Positions 38,566 through 47,022 of a stretch of 64,000 bases of DNA are shown piece after piece. Source of the stretch: Jejudonia soesokkakensis (GTDB taxonomy: Bacteria; Bacteroidota; Bacteroidia; Flavobacteriales; Flavobacteriaceae); assembly GCF_042664795.1 (NCBI RefSeq), contig NZ_JBHTBN010000004.1, positions 229,387-293,386 of the forward strand, written 5' to 3'. The notes below the pieces were generated by a model. The model searched no databases and was not told the origin of the DNA. It saw only the letters and a list, made by a program, of their open reading frames with translations. How positions within the stretch are numbered: the stretch's first letter is position 1; each line of letters starts with the position of its first letter. Both the position numbers and the translations under genes were made by a program.

Positions 38566-38914
38566 AACGCTACTTTTAATAGGAGTAGGCTATACAATTC
38601 TTATCACAATAGCTTTTTTATTTCCAAAGGTGACACTACCTAATACAGAAAATGTATCTATTGATAAATGGATACATTTTTTTATACACCTTATTTTAAT
38701 TTTGCTTTGGCTCTCTGTGTACTTTTCATTTTACAAACACAAAAATGTTTTAAGAAGTGTTGGTTTGGTCTTCGTGTTATGCCTAGGTTATGGCATAATT
38801 ATTGAAGTTTTACAAGAAGTTTTAACCCAAAACAGAACTGCAGATTATTATGATATCTTGGCAAATGTGGGTGGGTCGATTCTTGGAACGCTTTTTTTTA
38901 TAAAGACTAGATGA
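38531..38914 (+). CDS. VanZ-like family membrane protein
   Basis: A 127-residue protein with about four membrane helices (LLLIGVGYTILITIAFLF; WIHFFIHLILILLWLSVYF; VGLVFVLCLGYGIIIEVLQ; VGGSILGTLFF). The spacing DKWIHFFIH ... YGIIIEVLQ ... RTADYYDILANVGGSILG matches the VanZ-like fold. The function of these small proteins outside glycopeptide resistance is unknown. The ATG at 38531 lies inside gcvH (35-bp overlap), suggesting translational coupling. Confidence 0.8.
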   Translation: MTKPIKKLLAPKTLLLIGVGYTILITIAFLFPKVTLPNTENVSIDKWIHFFIHLILILLWLSVYFSFYKHKNVLRSVGLVFVLCLGYGIIIEVLQEVLTQNRTADYYDILANVGGSILGTLFFIKTR

Positions 38915-38944
38915 AAATTGTTTTTATAAAATCAATTTTCGTTT
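38913..38944 (+). terminator. Weak hairpin after the VanZ-like gene
   Basis: GAAAATTG (38913-38920) and CAATTTTC (38933-38940) form an AT-rich 8-bp stem with only a short T-rich tail (GTTTT). Possible weak terminator. Confidence 0.3.
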
Positions 38945-38994
38945 TATATTGAAAAAGAAATTCTCTATTTTTACAATCATATAAAATAATTATT

Positions 38995-39720
38995 ATGGAA
39001 CCGAAAAAAAATCCTAAAGCAGATCTTAGTCACAGACTATTGATTTTCTTTCAGTTAGGAATGGCGCTAATGCTTTTAATCGCATGGCAAGCCATTGAGT
39101 ATAAAACATACGACAAGAGTGATCTTGATGCAGGGCTGGTAGATACAGGAGATGATTTAGAAGAAGAAGTACCAATTACCCAGCAATTAACACCTCCACC
39201 ACCTCCACCGCCTCCACCGCCAGCTCCCGAAGTGATTGAAGTTGTGGAAGATGAAGAAGAAGTTGAGGAAACTATTATCGAGTCTACAGAAACAAGTCAA
39301 GAAGAAGAGATTGTTGAGATAGAAGAGATTCAGGAAGTTGAAGTGGAAGAGGAAATAGCAGATGTTCCTTTTGCAGTAATTGAGAACGTTCCAGTTTATC
39401 CAGGATGTGAAAATCAAAGTGGTAATGCTGCGAAGAAAAAATGTATGTCAGATAAAATTCAAGCTTTTGTTCAGAAAAAGTTTGATACAGATTTAGCAAA
39501 TGATTTAGGATTAGATGGGAGACAGCGAATTTCAGTTATTTTCAAAATTGATAGGACTGGAAATATTACAAATGTCCAAGCTCGTGCGCCACACCCTAGA
39601 TTAGAGAAAGAAGCAAAAGACGTTATTAATTCACTTCCAAAAATGACACCTGGAAAACAACGTGGAAAACCCGTAGGAGTTCTATATAACCTACCAATTC
39701 TTTTTCAAGTTGAAAATTAA
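38995..39720 (+). CDS. TonB-family energy transducer
   Basis: A 241-residue TonB-like protein. It has one N-terminal membrane helix (LLIFFQLGMALMLLIAW), a run of ten prolines near residues 67-76, an acidic Glu/Val-rich spacer (about 80-122) and the C-terminal TonB domain (VPVYPGCE to the end). TonB proteins transfer proton-motive force from ExbBD to outer-membrane receptors. The C-terminal domain carries two cysteines (PGCE and KKCMSD) shared with the next two genes. A strong terminator follows at 39742, so it is probably monocistronic. Confidence 0.88.
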   Translation: MEPKKNPKADLSHRLLIFFQLGMALMLLIAWQAIEYKTYDKSDLDAGLVDTGDDLEEEVPITQQLTPPPPPPPPPPAPEVIEVVEDEEEVEETIIESTETSQEEEIVEIEEIQEVEVEEEIADVPFAVIENVPVYPGCENQSGNAAKKKCMSDKIQAFVQKKFDTDLANDLGLDGRQRISVIFKIDRTGNITNVQARAPHPRLEKEAKDVINSLPKMTPGKQRGKPVGVLYNLPILFQVEN

Positions 39721-39741
39721 TTTCATATAAATAAACACTTT

Positions 39742-39775
39742 AATAAGCCTCCTCATACAAGGAGGCTTATTTTTT
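39742..39775 (+). terminator. Intrinsic terminator after the first TonB gene
   Basis: AATAAGCCTCC (39742-39752) pairs with GGAGGCTTATT (39761-39771), 8-base loop, followed by T's to 39775. Confidence 0.9.
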
Positions 39776-39825
39776 GGCATAACACTTGTAATTATAGGAA
39801 TGTAGTAATTTTAAAATTCAATCCT

Positions 39826-40626
39826 ATGAAAGCACAAGACAAAAATGGAACAGAAGTAACAACGACTGTCCGTAGTAAGAGACTAGATAAAAAAAGCATT
39901 AATATAAAGTCCAGAACTGTTCGCTATTTTCAATTTGGATTGTTGATTGGGTTGTTTGCCGTACTGCTGATTCTTGAGGCAAATATTGGTTTTACTACCA
40001 ATAGTTATGCTGCTCCAAGAGATCTAAATTTAGAGGAGGAGCCTGGTTATGTCTTTACACTAGAGGAAAAACAGCCAATAGCTAAGGCTGAAAATCCAAT
40101 AAAAAAGAGAGCTATACAGCGGCAAATAATTACTAATATCATTAAGACAAAAAAGGACAATACACCAATTGATGATAGTCAAATAACAACTACGGAAGTT
40201 ACAAATAAGCCAATTGAACCAAAAAATACACCTTCTGTAGTGGCTACACCTTCAGTTTCAGATAAAACCGAGAGTATGATCAATGTGGAATTTGTTCCAG
40301 TATTTCCAGGTTGTGAAAAGTATTCTTCTAATAATGATAAAGTGTCTTGTATGTCTTCAAAAATTAATGCTTTTATAAGCAAAAAATTTAGAACCAATGA
40401 TTTTGATCATTTAGAGAAGGGCGATATACATAAAATATATGTTCAATTCACAATTGATAAAAAAGGATTTGTAACAAATGTTAAAGCAAGAGCCTTAAAC
40501 AAAAAACTTGAAGAGGAAGCAAAAAGAGTTATTTCTCAATTACCTATAATGGAAGCTGGTAAGCAAGGGAATACTTCCGTTAATGTAGCATATAGTATAC
40601 CCATCACTTTTCAAGTAAGTAATTAA
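39826..40626 (+). CDS. TonB-family protein, second paralogue
   Basis: A 266-residue protein. It has a basic cytoplasmic N terminus (about 1-40), one membrane helix (YFQFGLLIGLFAVLLILEA), a long Lys/Thr/Pro-poor linker (about 70-150) and a C-terminal domain from FVPVFPGCEK to the end. That domain aligns clearly with the previous TonB (PGCE, CMSSKI, EEAKRVISQLP). Unlike that gene it lacks the proline run. It lies between two terminators (39742 and 40633) and so appears to be a separate unit. Confidence 0.82.
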   Translation: MKAQDKNGTEVTTTVRSKRLDKKSINIKSRTVRYFQFGLLIGLFAVLLILEANIGFTTNSYAAPRDLNLEEEPGYVFTLEEKQPIAKAENPIKKRAIQRQIITNIIKTKKDNTPIDDSQITTTEVTNKPIEPKNTPSVVATPSVSDKTESMINVEFVPVFPGCEKYSSNNDKVSCMSSKINAFISKKFRTNDFDHLEKGDIHKIYVQFTIDKKGFVTNVKARALNKKLEEEAKRVISQLPIMEAGKQGNTSVNVAYSIPITFQVSN

Positions 40627-40632
40627 TGTTAT

Positions 40633-40667
40633 AAAAATCCGTTTTTAGAAATAAGGGCGGATTTTTT
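40633..40667 (+). terminator. Intrinsic terminator after the second TonB gene
   Basis: AAAAATCCG (40633-40641) and CGGATTTTT (40658-40666), 16-base loop, followed by further T's. Confidence 0.75.
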
Positions 40668-40692
40668 AATATAACAGAAACTTAAAAAACTG

Positions 40693-40700
40693 TATCTTTC
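40693..40700 (+). promoter_or_regulatory. Near-consensus -7 element before the RemB-like gene
   Basis: TATCTTTC differs from TAnnTTTG only at the last base. A start point a few bases downstream would leave a ~7-nt leader to the ATG at 40711, or ~19 nt to the ATG at 40723. Confidence 0.35.
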
Positions 40701-40710
40701 CGCTATAAAT

Positions 40711-42867
40711 ATGACTATTTATATGAAAGTTTTTGCTGCTATTTTCTTCTTTCTATGTTTTACATCTTTGTATGCCCAACGCGATTCAGGATCTCTGGAA
40801 AAATATCCCGTGTTTCCTTCCTGTGAGGAAGCGGTAATAAATGCTATTGAAAATTGCTTTAATATCACCTTACTTCAGTTTATAAGAGATAATTTTAAAA
40901 CGCCCGATATTGTTTCCGAAGAAAATTATAAGGGCAGTCTTACTGTATTTTTTGAAGTTGATAAAGAAGGAATGTTTAATGTGTTGTATGTAGATGCCTT
41001 TTACAATCAGCTAAAAGATGAAACCAAAAGAGTGTTTGGATTACTTCCTCAAGTTACCCCTGCAACCTATAGTGGAAATCCTACCTATATGCAATTTACT
41101 ATGCCAATTGCTATTCCATTAAATAAAACTATTGTTGAAGGAGAAGGAGCTCAAGTAACTGCAGTTTCTGAAATAAAAAATGAAACACCAGCGGCGATAC
41201 ATACCACAACTCCTGTTACAATTGGAACGCTGCAAAATCCTTTTGAAGAATTTGAAGCAATAAAAAATCTGCCTTATCAAAATGAAGAATACAAAAGCAA
41301 TATAAATATTCCATTATCTCATGAAATGTATACTCGTTTTGATCCTGCCCTCAACAGAGTAGGTCAAAACAATCATACGGCACAAAAACCATATATATAC
41401 AGTGAAGTAAATAGGTATTATAATCTGGAAGAAGAAAATCAAAAACTACTTAAAAATAAATCTTCTTGGTTTGGCAGGAAGCTATGGAATGAACACATGG
41501 TTACTATTAAGGGAGATGAGTATTGGATTACAATAGATCCTGGAGTAGATCTTCAGGCAGGAAAAGATTTTGATGCAGAAATTGACACCTATAATAATAC
41601 CCGTTTAGCTTATGCTCAGGGTGGATTAGGAAAAAATATTGGGTTTTTTACTGCTATCTATGAAAGTCAGGGTCGTTTTGCAGGATATTTTAATCGTTTT
41701 GCAGAATCTATTCGCCCAGATGGTGGAAACCCTGCTATTATACCAGGAAGGGGAATTGCAAAAGAATTTAGAGATGATTCATACGATTATCCTATAGCAA
41801 CAGGACATGTTTCATTTACCCCTTCAAAGTACTTTAATATACAATTAGGCCACGGAAAGCAATTTATAGGAGATGGCTACCGCTCTTTATTTATGAGTGA
41901 TAATGCAAGTCCGTATCCCTTTTTTAAGCTTAACACTACATTCTGGAAAATAAAATATACTAACACATGGATGTCGCTTAGAGATGTAAGATCTGCAGTG
42001 ACTGAAGATGGAAGTTTCAGAACTAAATATATGGCTAATCACTATTTAAGTTACAACGTGACAAAGCGATTAAATATTGGGCTTTTTGAATCTGTGATCT
42101 GGCAGAATGATAATGACCGTGGGTTTGATTTTAATTATATAAATCCAGTTATATTTTATCGTGCAATTGAGTTTTCAACAGGATCGAGAGGAGGAAATGC
42201 GCTTATAGGGTTGAGTGCGAAGTATAAACTTTCAGATCAGATCAATGCGTATGGACAGCTTATTATCGATGAGTTTTCTTCGAGTGATGTTTTGGGTGGA
42301 GAAGGAAGTTTTAAAAATAAAACAGGTTATCAGCTCGGAGTGAAATATTACAATGCTTTTGGAGTTGACAATTTATACTTGCAGGCAGAATACAACAGGG
42401 TAAGACCGTATACCTATTCTCATAATACTGTTGTTTTAAATTATGGGCATAATAATCAGTCTTTAGCACATACGTTAGGAGCTAATTTTTCTGAATTTCT
42501 TGCAATTGTAAGATATAGGAATCATAGAATATTTGCCGATGCCAAAGTAGTACTTGCAAAAAGAGGTTTTGAATATAATACTACTGAAGATTCGTTCTTT
42601 TATGGTGGTGATATTTATGGTACTGAAGACGATAGAATTTCAGATTTAGGAAATGAATTGGCACAAGGAAACACTACTGATTTTTTTCATGCTGAAGTAG
42701 AAGCAGGGTACATAATTAATCCTGCTACCAATCTTAAATTCTATGGAAGTGTAATTTTTAGAGATTTTAAACCTCAACAAAATACCCAAGAAGTTTTTGA
42801 AAATCAAACTACTTGGGTAAATTTTGGAATTCGAACTGATTTATTTAATTGGTATTACGATTTTTAG
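40711..42867 (+). CDS. RemB-like gliding motility outer-membrane protein with N-terminal TonB-like domain
   Basis: A 718-residue secreted protein. The Met at codon 5 (40723, MKVFAAIFFFLCF) would give a cleaner signal peptide than 40711. Residues ~30-140 align with the C-terminal domain of the two upstream TonB proteins (YPVFPSCE, NCFNITLLQFI, DETKRVFGLLPQ). After a Thr/Ala-rich linker the rest looks like an outer-membrane beta-barrel; GHGKQFIGDGYRSLFMSDNASPY-type sequence near residue 390 recalls the capsule-assembly/RemB family. RemB is an accessory gliding protein of flavobacteria. Assignment by recognition only, so moderate confidence. Its end overlaps the convergent hydrolase gene by 4 bp. 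Confidence 0.65.
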   Translation: MTIYMKVFAAIFFFLCFTSLYAQRDSGSLEKYPVFPSCEEAVINAIENCFNITLLQFIRDNFKTPDIVSEENYKGSLTVFFEVDKEGMFNVLYVDAFYNQLKDETKRVFGLLPQVTPATYSGNPTYMQFTMPIAIPLNKTIVEGEGAQVTAVSEIKNETPAAIHTTTPVTIGTLQNPFEEFEAIKNLPYQNEEYKSNINIPLSHEMYTRFDPALNRVGQNNHTAQKPYIYSEVNRYYNLEEENQKLLKNKSSWFGRKLWNEHMVTIKGDEYWITIDPGVDLQAGKDFDAEIDTYNNTRLAYAQGGLGKNIGFFTAIYESQGRFAGYFNRFAESIRPDGGNPAIIPGRGIAKEFRDDSYDYPIATGHVSFTPSKYFNIQLGHGKQFIGDGYRSLFMSDNASPYPFFKLNTTFWKIKYTNTWMSLRDVRSAVTEDGSFRTKYMANHYLSYNVTKRLNIGLFESVIWQNDNDRGFDFNYINPVIFYRAIEFSTGSRGGNALIGLSAKYKLSDQINAYGQLIIDEFSSSDVLGGEGSFKNKTGYQLGVKYYNAFGVDNLYLQAEYNRVRPYTYSHNTVVLNYGHNNQSLAHTLGANFSEFLAIVRYRNHRIFADAKVVLAKRGFEYNTTEDSFFYGGDIYGTEDDRISDLGNELAQGNTTDFFHAEVEAGYIINPATNLKFYGSVIFRDFKPQQNTQEVFENQTTWVNFGIRTDLFNWYYDF

Positions 42868-43847
42868 TTTTTTTTATCCTCTTGTTTTCTTTTTGAATTA
42901 ATTTTTTGTAATTCCATTAACTTTTTCTGCTTTTCATCGAAGCCTTCAACAATCTCATTATAAATAGTCCTCCTTATTTTTTCACTATTAATAAAGCCAT
43001 TTCCGTAGCCTTGGTCATCATAATATTTCGTAATGTCTTCATTGGCTACTATTTCTTCTTCTGTTTTTCCTTTAGAAATTTCAATTTTTACTTTTGTTGA
43101 AATAGCATCCAGCATATTTTTTGTAGCAATAATATCTAAAGTAGTACCTAAAGGACCATGACCAGGAATGATTTGTGTTGTTTTATTAATAATCATTAAC
43201 ATTTTATCAAGCCCTTCCATATACCCTTCTAAAGTTCCACCACTTTCTATGTCGATAAATGGATATGTTTTATTTACAAAGGCATCTCCAGTATGCATAA
43301 CATTTGTTTGTGGGAAATAAATAACAACATCTCCATTGGTATGAGCATTTGATACATGAAATGCAAATATTTCTTGGCTATCAAAATAAAGTTTCATGTT
43401 TTCGGAGAAAGTAATTACTGGCACTGCACTATAAGGTATCCCATCTCCTTTTCTCTTAACCATATTATTACGTACATTTTCATGTGCGATAATCTTGGTG
43501 CCTAGGGCAGCCATATTTTCATTCCCACCGGTATGGTCACCATGATGATGTGTATTAATTAAATAGGTAATAGGCTTATCACTAATTTTTTTGACTTCTT
43601 CAAGAATTTTTTCTGTAGAATCATCAAATTGATTGTCTACCATTAAAATTCCATTTTCACTTACGTGGAATCCAATATTTCCACCTTCACCGGTAATTAT
43701 ATAAGTGTTGCCAGAGACATTTCTGGCAGTAATTGTTTTTTTAGCTTTATCGAGCTCATTCTCTTTCGCTTCAGTAATAAAATCCTGTGCAAAAACATAA
43801 TTTGATGAAATTAATCCAATGATTAATACTTTAAAAAAAATTTTCAT
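42864..43847 (-). CDS. Secreted metallo-beta-lactamase-fold hydrolase
   Basis: About 327 residues. The start is set at 43847 (MKIFFKVLIIGLISSNYVFAQ), which gives a proper signal peptide; the frame is open 38 codons further but lacks a plausible leader. The zinc-binding HxHxDH motif is His100-His102-Asp104-His105 (THHHGDHTGG), with further ligands in HTGDAF and IIPGHG. It belongs to the periplasmic MBL-fold hydrolases (cyclase/beta-lactamase B-like superfamily). The substrate is unknown and resistance should not be assumed. Single gene, divergent from ctaB. Confidence 0.87.
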   Translation of the reverse strand: MKIFFKVLIIGLISSNYVFAQDFITEAKENELDKAKKTITARNVSGNTYIITGEGGNIGFHVSENGILMVDNQFDDSTEKILEEVKKISDKPITYLINTHHHGDHTGGNENMAALGTKIIAHENVRNNMVKRKGDGIPYSAVPVITFSENMKLYFDSQEIFAFHVSNAHTNGDVVIYFPQTNVMHTGDAFVNKTYPFIDIESGGTLEGYMEGLDKMLMIINKTTQIIPGHGPLGTTLDIIATKNMLDAISTKVKIEISKGKTEEEIVANEDITKYYDDQGYGNGFINSEKIRRTIYNEIVEGFDEKQKKLMELQKINSKRKQEDKKN

Positions 43848-43907
43848 AGTCTTATTTTTAATGAATGTGCAAAGTAGTAAAAAACAACAAATAAATTGGA
43901 CTATATG

Positions 43908-43939
43908 TTGTGAAAAAACGACTTCGTAACATATCTTTG
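43908..43939 (+). promoter_or_regulatory. Promoter of ctaB-cox block
   Basis: TTG (43908-43910), 21-bp spacing, and TATCTTTG (43932-43939) give a good match to the Bacteroidota promoter. The leader to the GTG at 43968 would be about 25 nt. Confidence 0.6.
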
Positions 43940-43967
43940 CACCACAAAAATCAGGTCTCATAATTTA

Positions 43968-44888
43968 GTGAGCTGTATAACAAAAATTTTCTTTTTGGCT
44001 GTTCCACAATCGCATACTGAAAAAGTTTCTGTAATTCGGAACTTTACCGATATCACTAAGATGCGGCTCTCGGTAAGTGTTGTCTTTTCCTCTGTTGCGG
44101 GATATCTCCTAGGATGTGAAACTATAGATTTTTATATACTATTATTGCTTACTATTGGAGGATATTGTATGGTTGGAGCTTCCAATGTGTTTAATCAGAT
44201 CATTGAGCGTGATCTTGATGCTTTAATGGATCGTACAAAAAACAGACCTATTCCCGCGGGAAGAATGAGTGTTAGTAGTGCTTTTATTCTGGCTACATTA
44301 TTAACCATTATTGGGATTTCAGTATTGTATGTTATAAATCCACAGACTGCAATGTTTGGAGCAATTTCCATCTTTATGTATGTAAGTTTATATACGCCTT
44401 TAAAAACAAAAACACCTTTAGCGGTCTTTGTAGGTGCTTTTCCAGGGGCTATTCCATTTATGTTAGGATGGGTCGCTGCTACCAATGATTTTGGAATTGA
44501 ACCAGGGACATTATTTATGATACAGTTTTTTTGGCAATTTCCACACTTTTGGGCTATTGGATGGTTTCTATTCGACGATTATAAAAAAGGAGGGTTTTAC
44601 ATGCTACCCAACGGAAAGCGAGACCGTGGCACAGCAATACAGGTGTTGCTCTATTCGGTCTGGACAGTTTTAGCCTCATTAATTCCTGCTGTTGGCGTTA
44701 CAGGAAGATTGTACATTACGCCAGTATCTGCCATTCTTATTGCAGGAATAGGTGTATGGTTACTGTATTATGCTTACCGCCTTTATAAAAAGCAAACAAA
44801 TAAAGCTGCAAAACAACTTATGTTGGTTAGTGTAAGCTATATTACACTACTTCAAATTATTTATGTAGCCGATAAATTTATACGATAA
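43968..44888 (+). CDS. ctaB: Heme O synthase (protoheme IX farnesyltransferase)
   Basis: A 306-residue UbiA-family prenyltransferase with several membrane helices. The Asp-rich first motif NQIIERDLDALMDRTKNRP is the heme O synthase form of the prenyl-diphosphate site; the second loop has FDDYKKGGFYMLPN. It farnesylates protoheme to heme O, precursor of heme A for the aa3 oxidase. The GTG at 43968 is the likely start: it lies 29 bp beyond the promoter and gives an N terminus of ~25 residues before FTDITKMRLS. Met replaces the usual Pro in the TKPR stretch. It overlaps the next gene's ATG by 1 bp. Confidence 0.95.
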   Translation: MSCITKIFFLAVPQSHTEKVSVIRNFTDITKMRLSVSVVFSSVAGYLLGCETIDFYILLLLTIGGYCMVGASNVFNQIIERDLDALMDRTKNRPIPAGRMSVSSAFILATLLTIIGISVLYVINPQTAMFGAISIFMYVSLYTPLKTKTPLAVFVGAFPGAIPFMLGWVAATNDFGIEPGTLFMIQFFWQFPHFWAIGWFLFDDYKKGGFYMLPNGKRDRGTAIQVLLYSVWTVLASLIPAVGVTGRLYITPVSAILIAGIGVWLLYYAYRLYKKQTNKAAKQLMLVSVSYITLLQIIYVADKFIR

Positions 44889-45469
44889 TGAATTATACCG
44901 AAGGTTCCGAAGAAATAAAACAAAATAGAGCAAAGAAAATGATGCTGTGGTTTGGTATCATAAGTCTTTCTATGAGCTTTGCAGGATTGACAAGTGCTTA
45001 TGTAGTAAGTAAAGAACGTCCAGATTGGCTCACAGATTTTGAAATTCCACAAGCATTTTACATTAGTTTAGGAGTAATCATACTTAGTAGTGTAACCATA
45101 CATCTTGCTAAAACGGCGATTCTAAAACAAAAAAATAAAGTGGGAATGCTATTTTTAGTGTCAACTCTTTTTTTAGGATTTTCATTTGTTTTGCTACAGT
45201 TTGTTGGCTTTAATCAGATAATTGAAAATGGCTACTATTTTACGGGTAGTGAGAGTACTATTACAACCTCATTTTTATATTTAGTTGTGTTAATGCACCT
45301 AGCCCACATTCTTGCTGGACTTATTTGTCTTTTAATTGTAATTTATAACCATTCTAAACAAAAATATAAGGGCGGTAAAACCCTTGGAATTGAACTTGCT
45401 GCGACTTTCTGGCACTTTGTTGATATTCTGTGGATTTACCTCTTTTTGTTTTTCTATTTTGTGAGATAA
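44888..45469 (+). CDS. Cytochrome c oxidase subunit III, paralogue 1
   Basis: A 193-residue membrane protein with five helices, the short form of subunit III. Diagnostic stretches are MLWFGIISLSMSFAGL, LVVLMHLAHILAGLI and FWHFVDILWIYLFLFFYF. The last is the conserved C-terminal helix of heme-copper oxidase subunit III. It starts on the last base of the ctaB stop codon (TAATG). Subunit III stabilises the proton uptake side of subunit I. A second, longer subunit III gene follows directly. Confidence 0.93.
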   Translation: MNYTEGSEEIKQNRAKKMMLWFGIISLSMSFAGLTSAYVVSKERPDWLTDFEIPQAFYISLGVIILSSVTIHLAKTAILKQKNKVGMLFLVSTLFLGFSFVLLQFVGFNQIIENGYYFTGSESTITTSFLYLVVLMHLAHILAGLICLLIVIYNHSKQKYKGGKTLGIELAATFWHFVDILWIYLFLFFYFVR

Positions 45470-45513
45470 AAATTATCCCTATTTTTGTGCAAAATTTAAC
45501 ACCAACTACTTCT

Positions 45514-46494
45514 ATGGAAGCAACTGTTGCTAAAACAGGTACTGAAGGAAAAACCTGGGGAGGCGGAAACAAACCTCTAAGAGCCAGCTACGGAAAAATG
45601 ATGATGTGGTTCTTCATTGTTTCAGATGCCTTAACATTCTCTGGATTCCTTGCCTCTTACGGTTTCTCAAGATTCAAATTTATTGACCAGTGGCCAATCG
45701 CCGATGAGGTATTTACACACTTTCCATTTTTACACGGTGTAGATGCGCCCATGTATTATGTGGCGTTTATGACATTTATCCTTATTTTCTCTTCTGTAAC
45801 TATGGTACTAGCTGTAGATGCAGGACATAAAATGCAAAAAAATAAGGTTATCCTTTATATGTTCCTAACGATTATTGGTGGTGCTATATTCGTAGGTTCT
45901 CAGGCTTGGGAATGGAATACTTTTATCAAAGGTGATTATGGAGCTGTTGAAACCAAAGGGGGAAAAATTCTTCAGTTTTTAAATACTGAAGGAGAACGCG
46001 TTGCGATTAAAGATTTTGCAATTCATATTCCTACTGCTAAAGAAACGCATCTAGAAAGCAATGGTGTTTGGTATGAAGCTGAAGGAACACAAACTACTTA
46101 CAGTTTTGAAGAAGTGAAAGCTGGTTTCCTGGCAAATGATGACTTGCTAGTGAGAACTCAGTATTATGATGAAAATGGAAAACCAACTGTTTTAACGAGA
46201 GAAGCTTCCGAAGCAAAATTAATAAATGATGGAAAGCTAGTGGTTGAAGGAGCTAACCTGAAACATAACGAATACGGAACACCACTGTTTGCAGATTTCT
46301 TTTTCTTTATAACGGGATTTCACGGATTTCACGTACTATCAGGTGTGATCATTAACTGTATTATTTTCTTTAATGTTATTATTGGCACTTACGAACGTAG
46401 AGGACATTATGAAATGGTAGAGAAAGTAGGATTGTACTGGCACTTTGTAGATTTAGTTTGGGTATTTGTATTTACATTCTTTTACCTGGTTTAA
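45514..46494 (+). CDS. Cytochrome c oxidase subunit III, paralogue 2 with periplasmic insertion
   Basis: About 326 residues. The start is set at ATG 45514 (MEATVAKTGTEGKT); the longer frame from 45430 would overlap the preceding gene. Helices around MMMWFFIVSDALTFSGFL and VILYMFLTIIGGAIF are followed by a hydrophilic insertion of ~110 residues (about 140-245). The conserved helices FFFITGFHGFHVLSG and YWHFVDLVWVFVFTFFYLV then complete the fold. The insertion explains the length compared with the usual ~200 residues. Both subunit III genes appear to be co-transcribed. Confidence 0.93.
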   Translation: MEATVAKTGTEGKTWGGGNKPLRASYGKMMMWFFIVSDALTFSGFLASYGFSRFKFIDQWPIADEVFTHFPFLHGVDAPMYYVAFMTFILIFSSVTMVLAVDAGHKMQKNKVILYMFLTIIGGAIFVGSQAWEWNTFIKGDYGAVETKGGKILQFLNTEGERVAIKDFAIHIPTAKETHLESNGVWYEAEGTQTTYSFEEVKAGFLANDDLLVRTQYYDENGKPTVLTREASEAKLINDGKLVVEGANLKHNEYGTPLFADFFFFITGFHGFHVLSGVIINCIIFFNVIIGTYERRGHYEMVEKVGLYWHFVDLVWVFVFTFFYLV

Positions 46495-46510
46495 AATATT
46501 TATTTAAAAA

Positions 46511-46897
46511 ATGGCACATCACGAGCATAATTTAGCAATCTTCAGAGGGACAGTAAAGTTTAAATCAAACGTTGCTAAGATCTGGTTTGTTTTTGGATTC
46601 TTATCTGTAGTAACCATCATTGAAGTTGCTCTGGGGATCTATAAGCCAGCGTTCTTAACCGAAAATACGTTTATCGCAATGAAACTCCTTAATTGGATTT
46701 TCATCATTCTTACCATTGTAAAAGCATATTATATCACATGGGATTTTATGCACATGCGCGATGAAACCAAAGGATTGCGAAGAGCAGTTGTTTGGACAGC
46801 AATATTTCTAATCTGTTATTTAGTATTGATACTTTTGATTGAAGGAGATTATATCTATGAAGTGTATAAAAGCAATTATGTAAAGTTTAATTTCTAA
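46511..46897 (+). CDS. Cytochrome c oxidase subunit IV (prokaryotic, COX4-like)
   Basis: A 128-residue protein with three membrane helices (IWFVFGFLSVVTIIEVAL; NWIFIILTIVKAYYITW; AIFLICYLVLILLIEG). The motif IVKAYYITWDFMHMRDETKGLR is characteristic of the small subunit IV of bacterial heme-copper oxidases. The N terminus is short and His-containing (MAHHEHN). It is the last gene before a strong terminator at 46922. Confidence 0.9.
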   Translation: MAHHEHNLAIFRGTVKFKSNVAKIWFVFGFLSVVTIIEVALGIYKPAFLTENTFIAMKLLNWIFIILTIVKAYYITWDFMHMRDETKGLRRAVVWTAIFLICYLVLILLIEGDYIYEVYKSNYVKFNF

Positions 46898-46921
46898 CTA
46901 AACTTTTTCTTAAAAAAATTT

Positions 46922-46951
46922 AAACCCAGACCTCATACGTCTGGGTTTTTT
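46922..46951 (+). terminator. Intrinsic terminator after subunit IV gene
   Basis: AAACCCAGAC (46922-46931) pairs with GTCTGGGTTT (46939-46948), loop of seven, followed by TTT. Ends the ctaB-coxIII-coxIII-coxIV unit. Confidence 0.9.
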
Positions 46952-46971
46952 GTAAATAGCAGATAATTTCA

Positions 46972-47002
46972 TTGGTAATACTGCTTTTCTGAAGTATTTT
47001 TG
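46972..47002 (+). promoter_or_regulatory. Promoter of the oxidase assembly gene block
   Basis: TTG (46972-46974), 20 bp, TATTTTTG (46995-47002): a close match to the Bacteroidota pattern. It is right after the terminator, so the genes from 47023 form their own unit with a ~17-nt leader. Confidence 0.6.
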
Positions 47003-47022
47003 TAAAGAAAATTAAGCAGGTT

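Noticed and set aside
39187..39499. Antisense frames in the first TonB gene with Trp/Arg runs
   Set aside because: Direct by-product of the proline and glutamate codon runs on the + strand.
42864..43847. Beta-lactam resistance function for the MBL-fold protein
   Set aside because: The HxHxDH motif defines a broad hydrolase superfamily; nothing here is specific to beta-lactamases.
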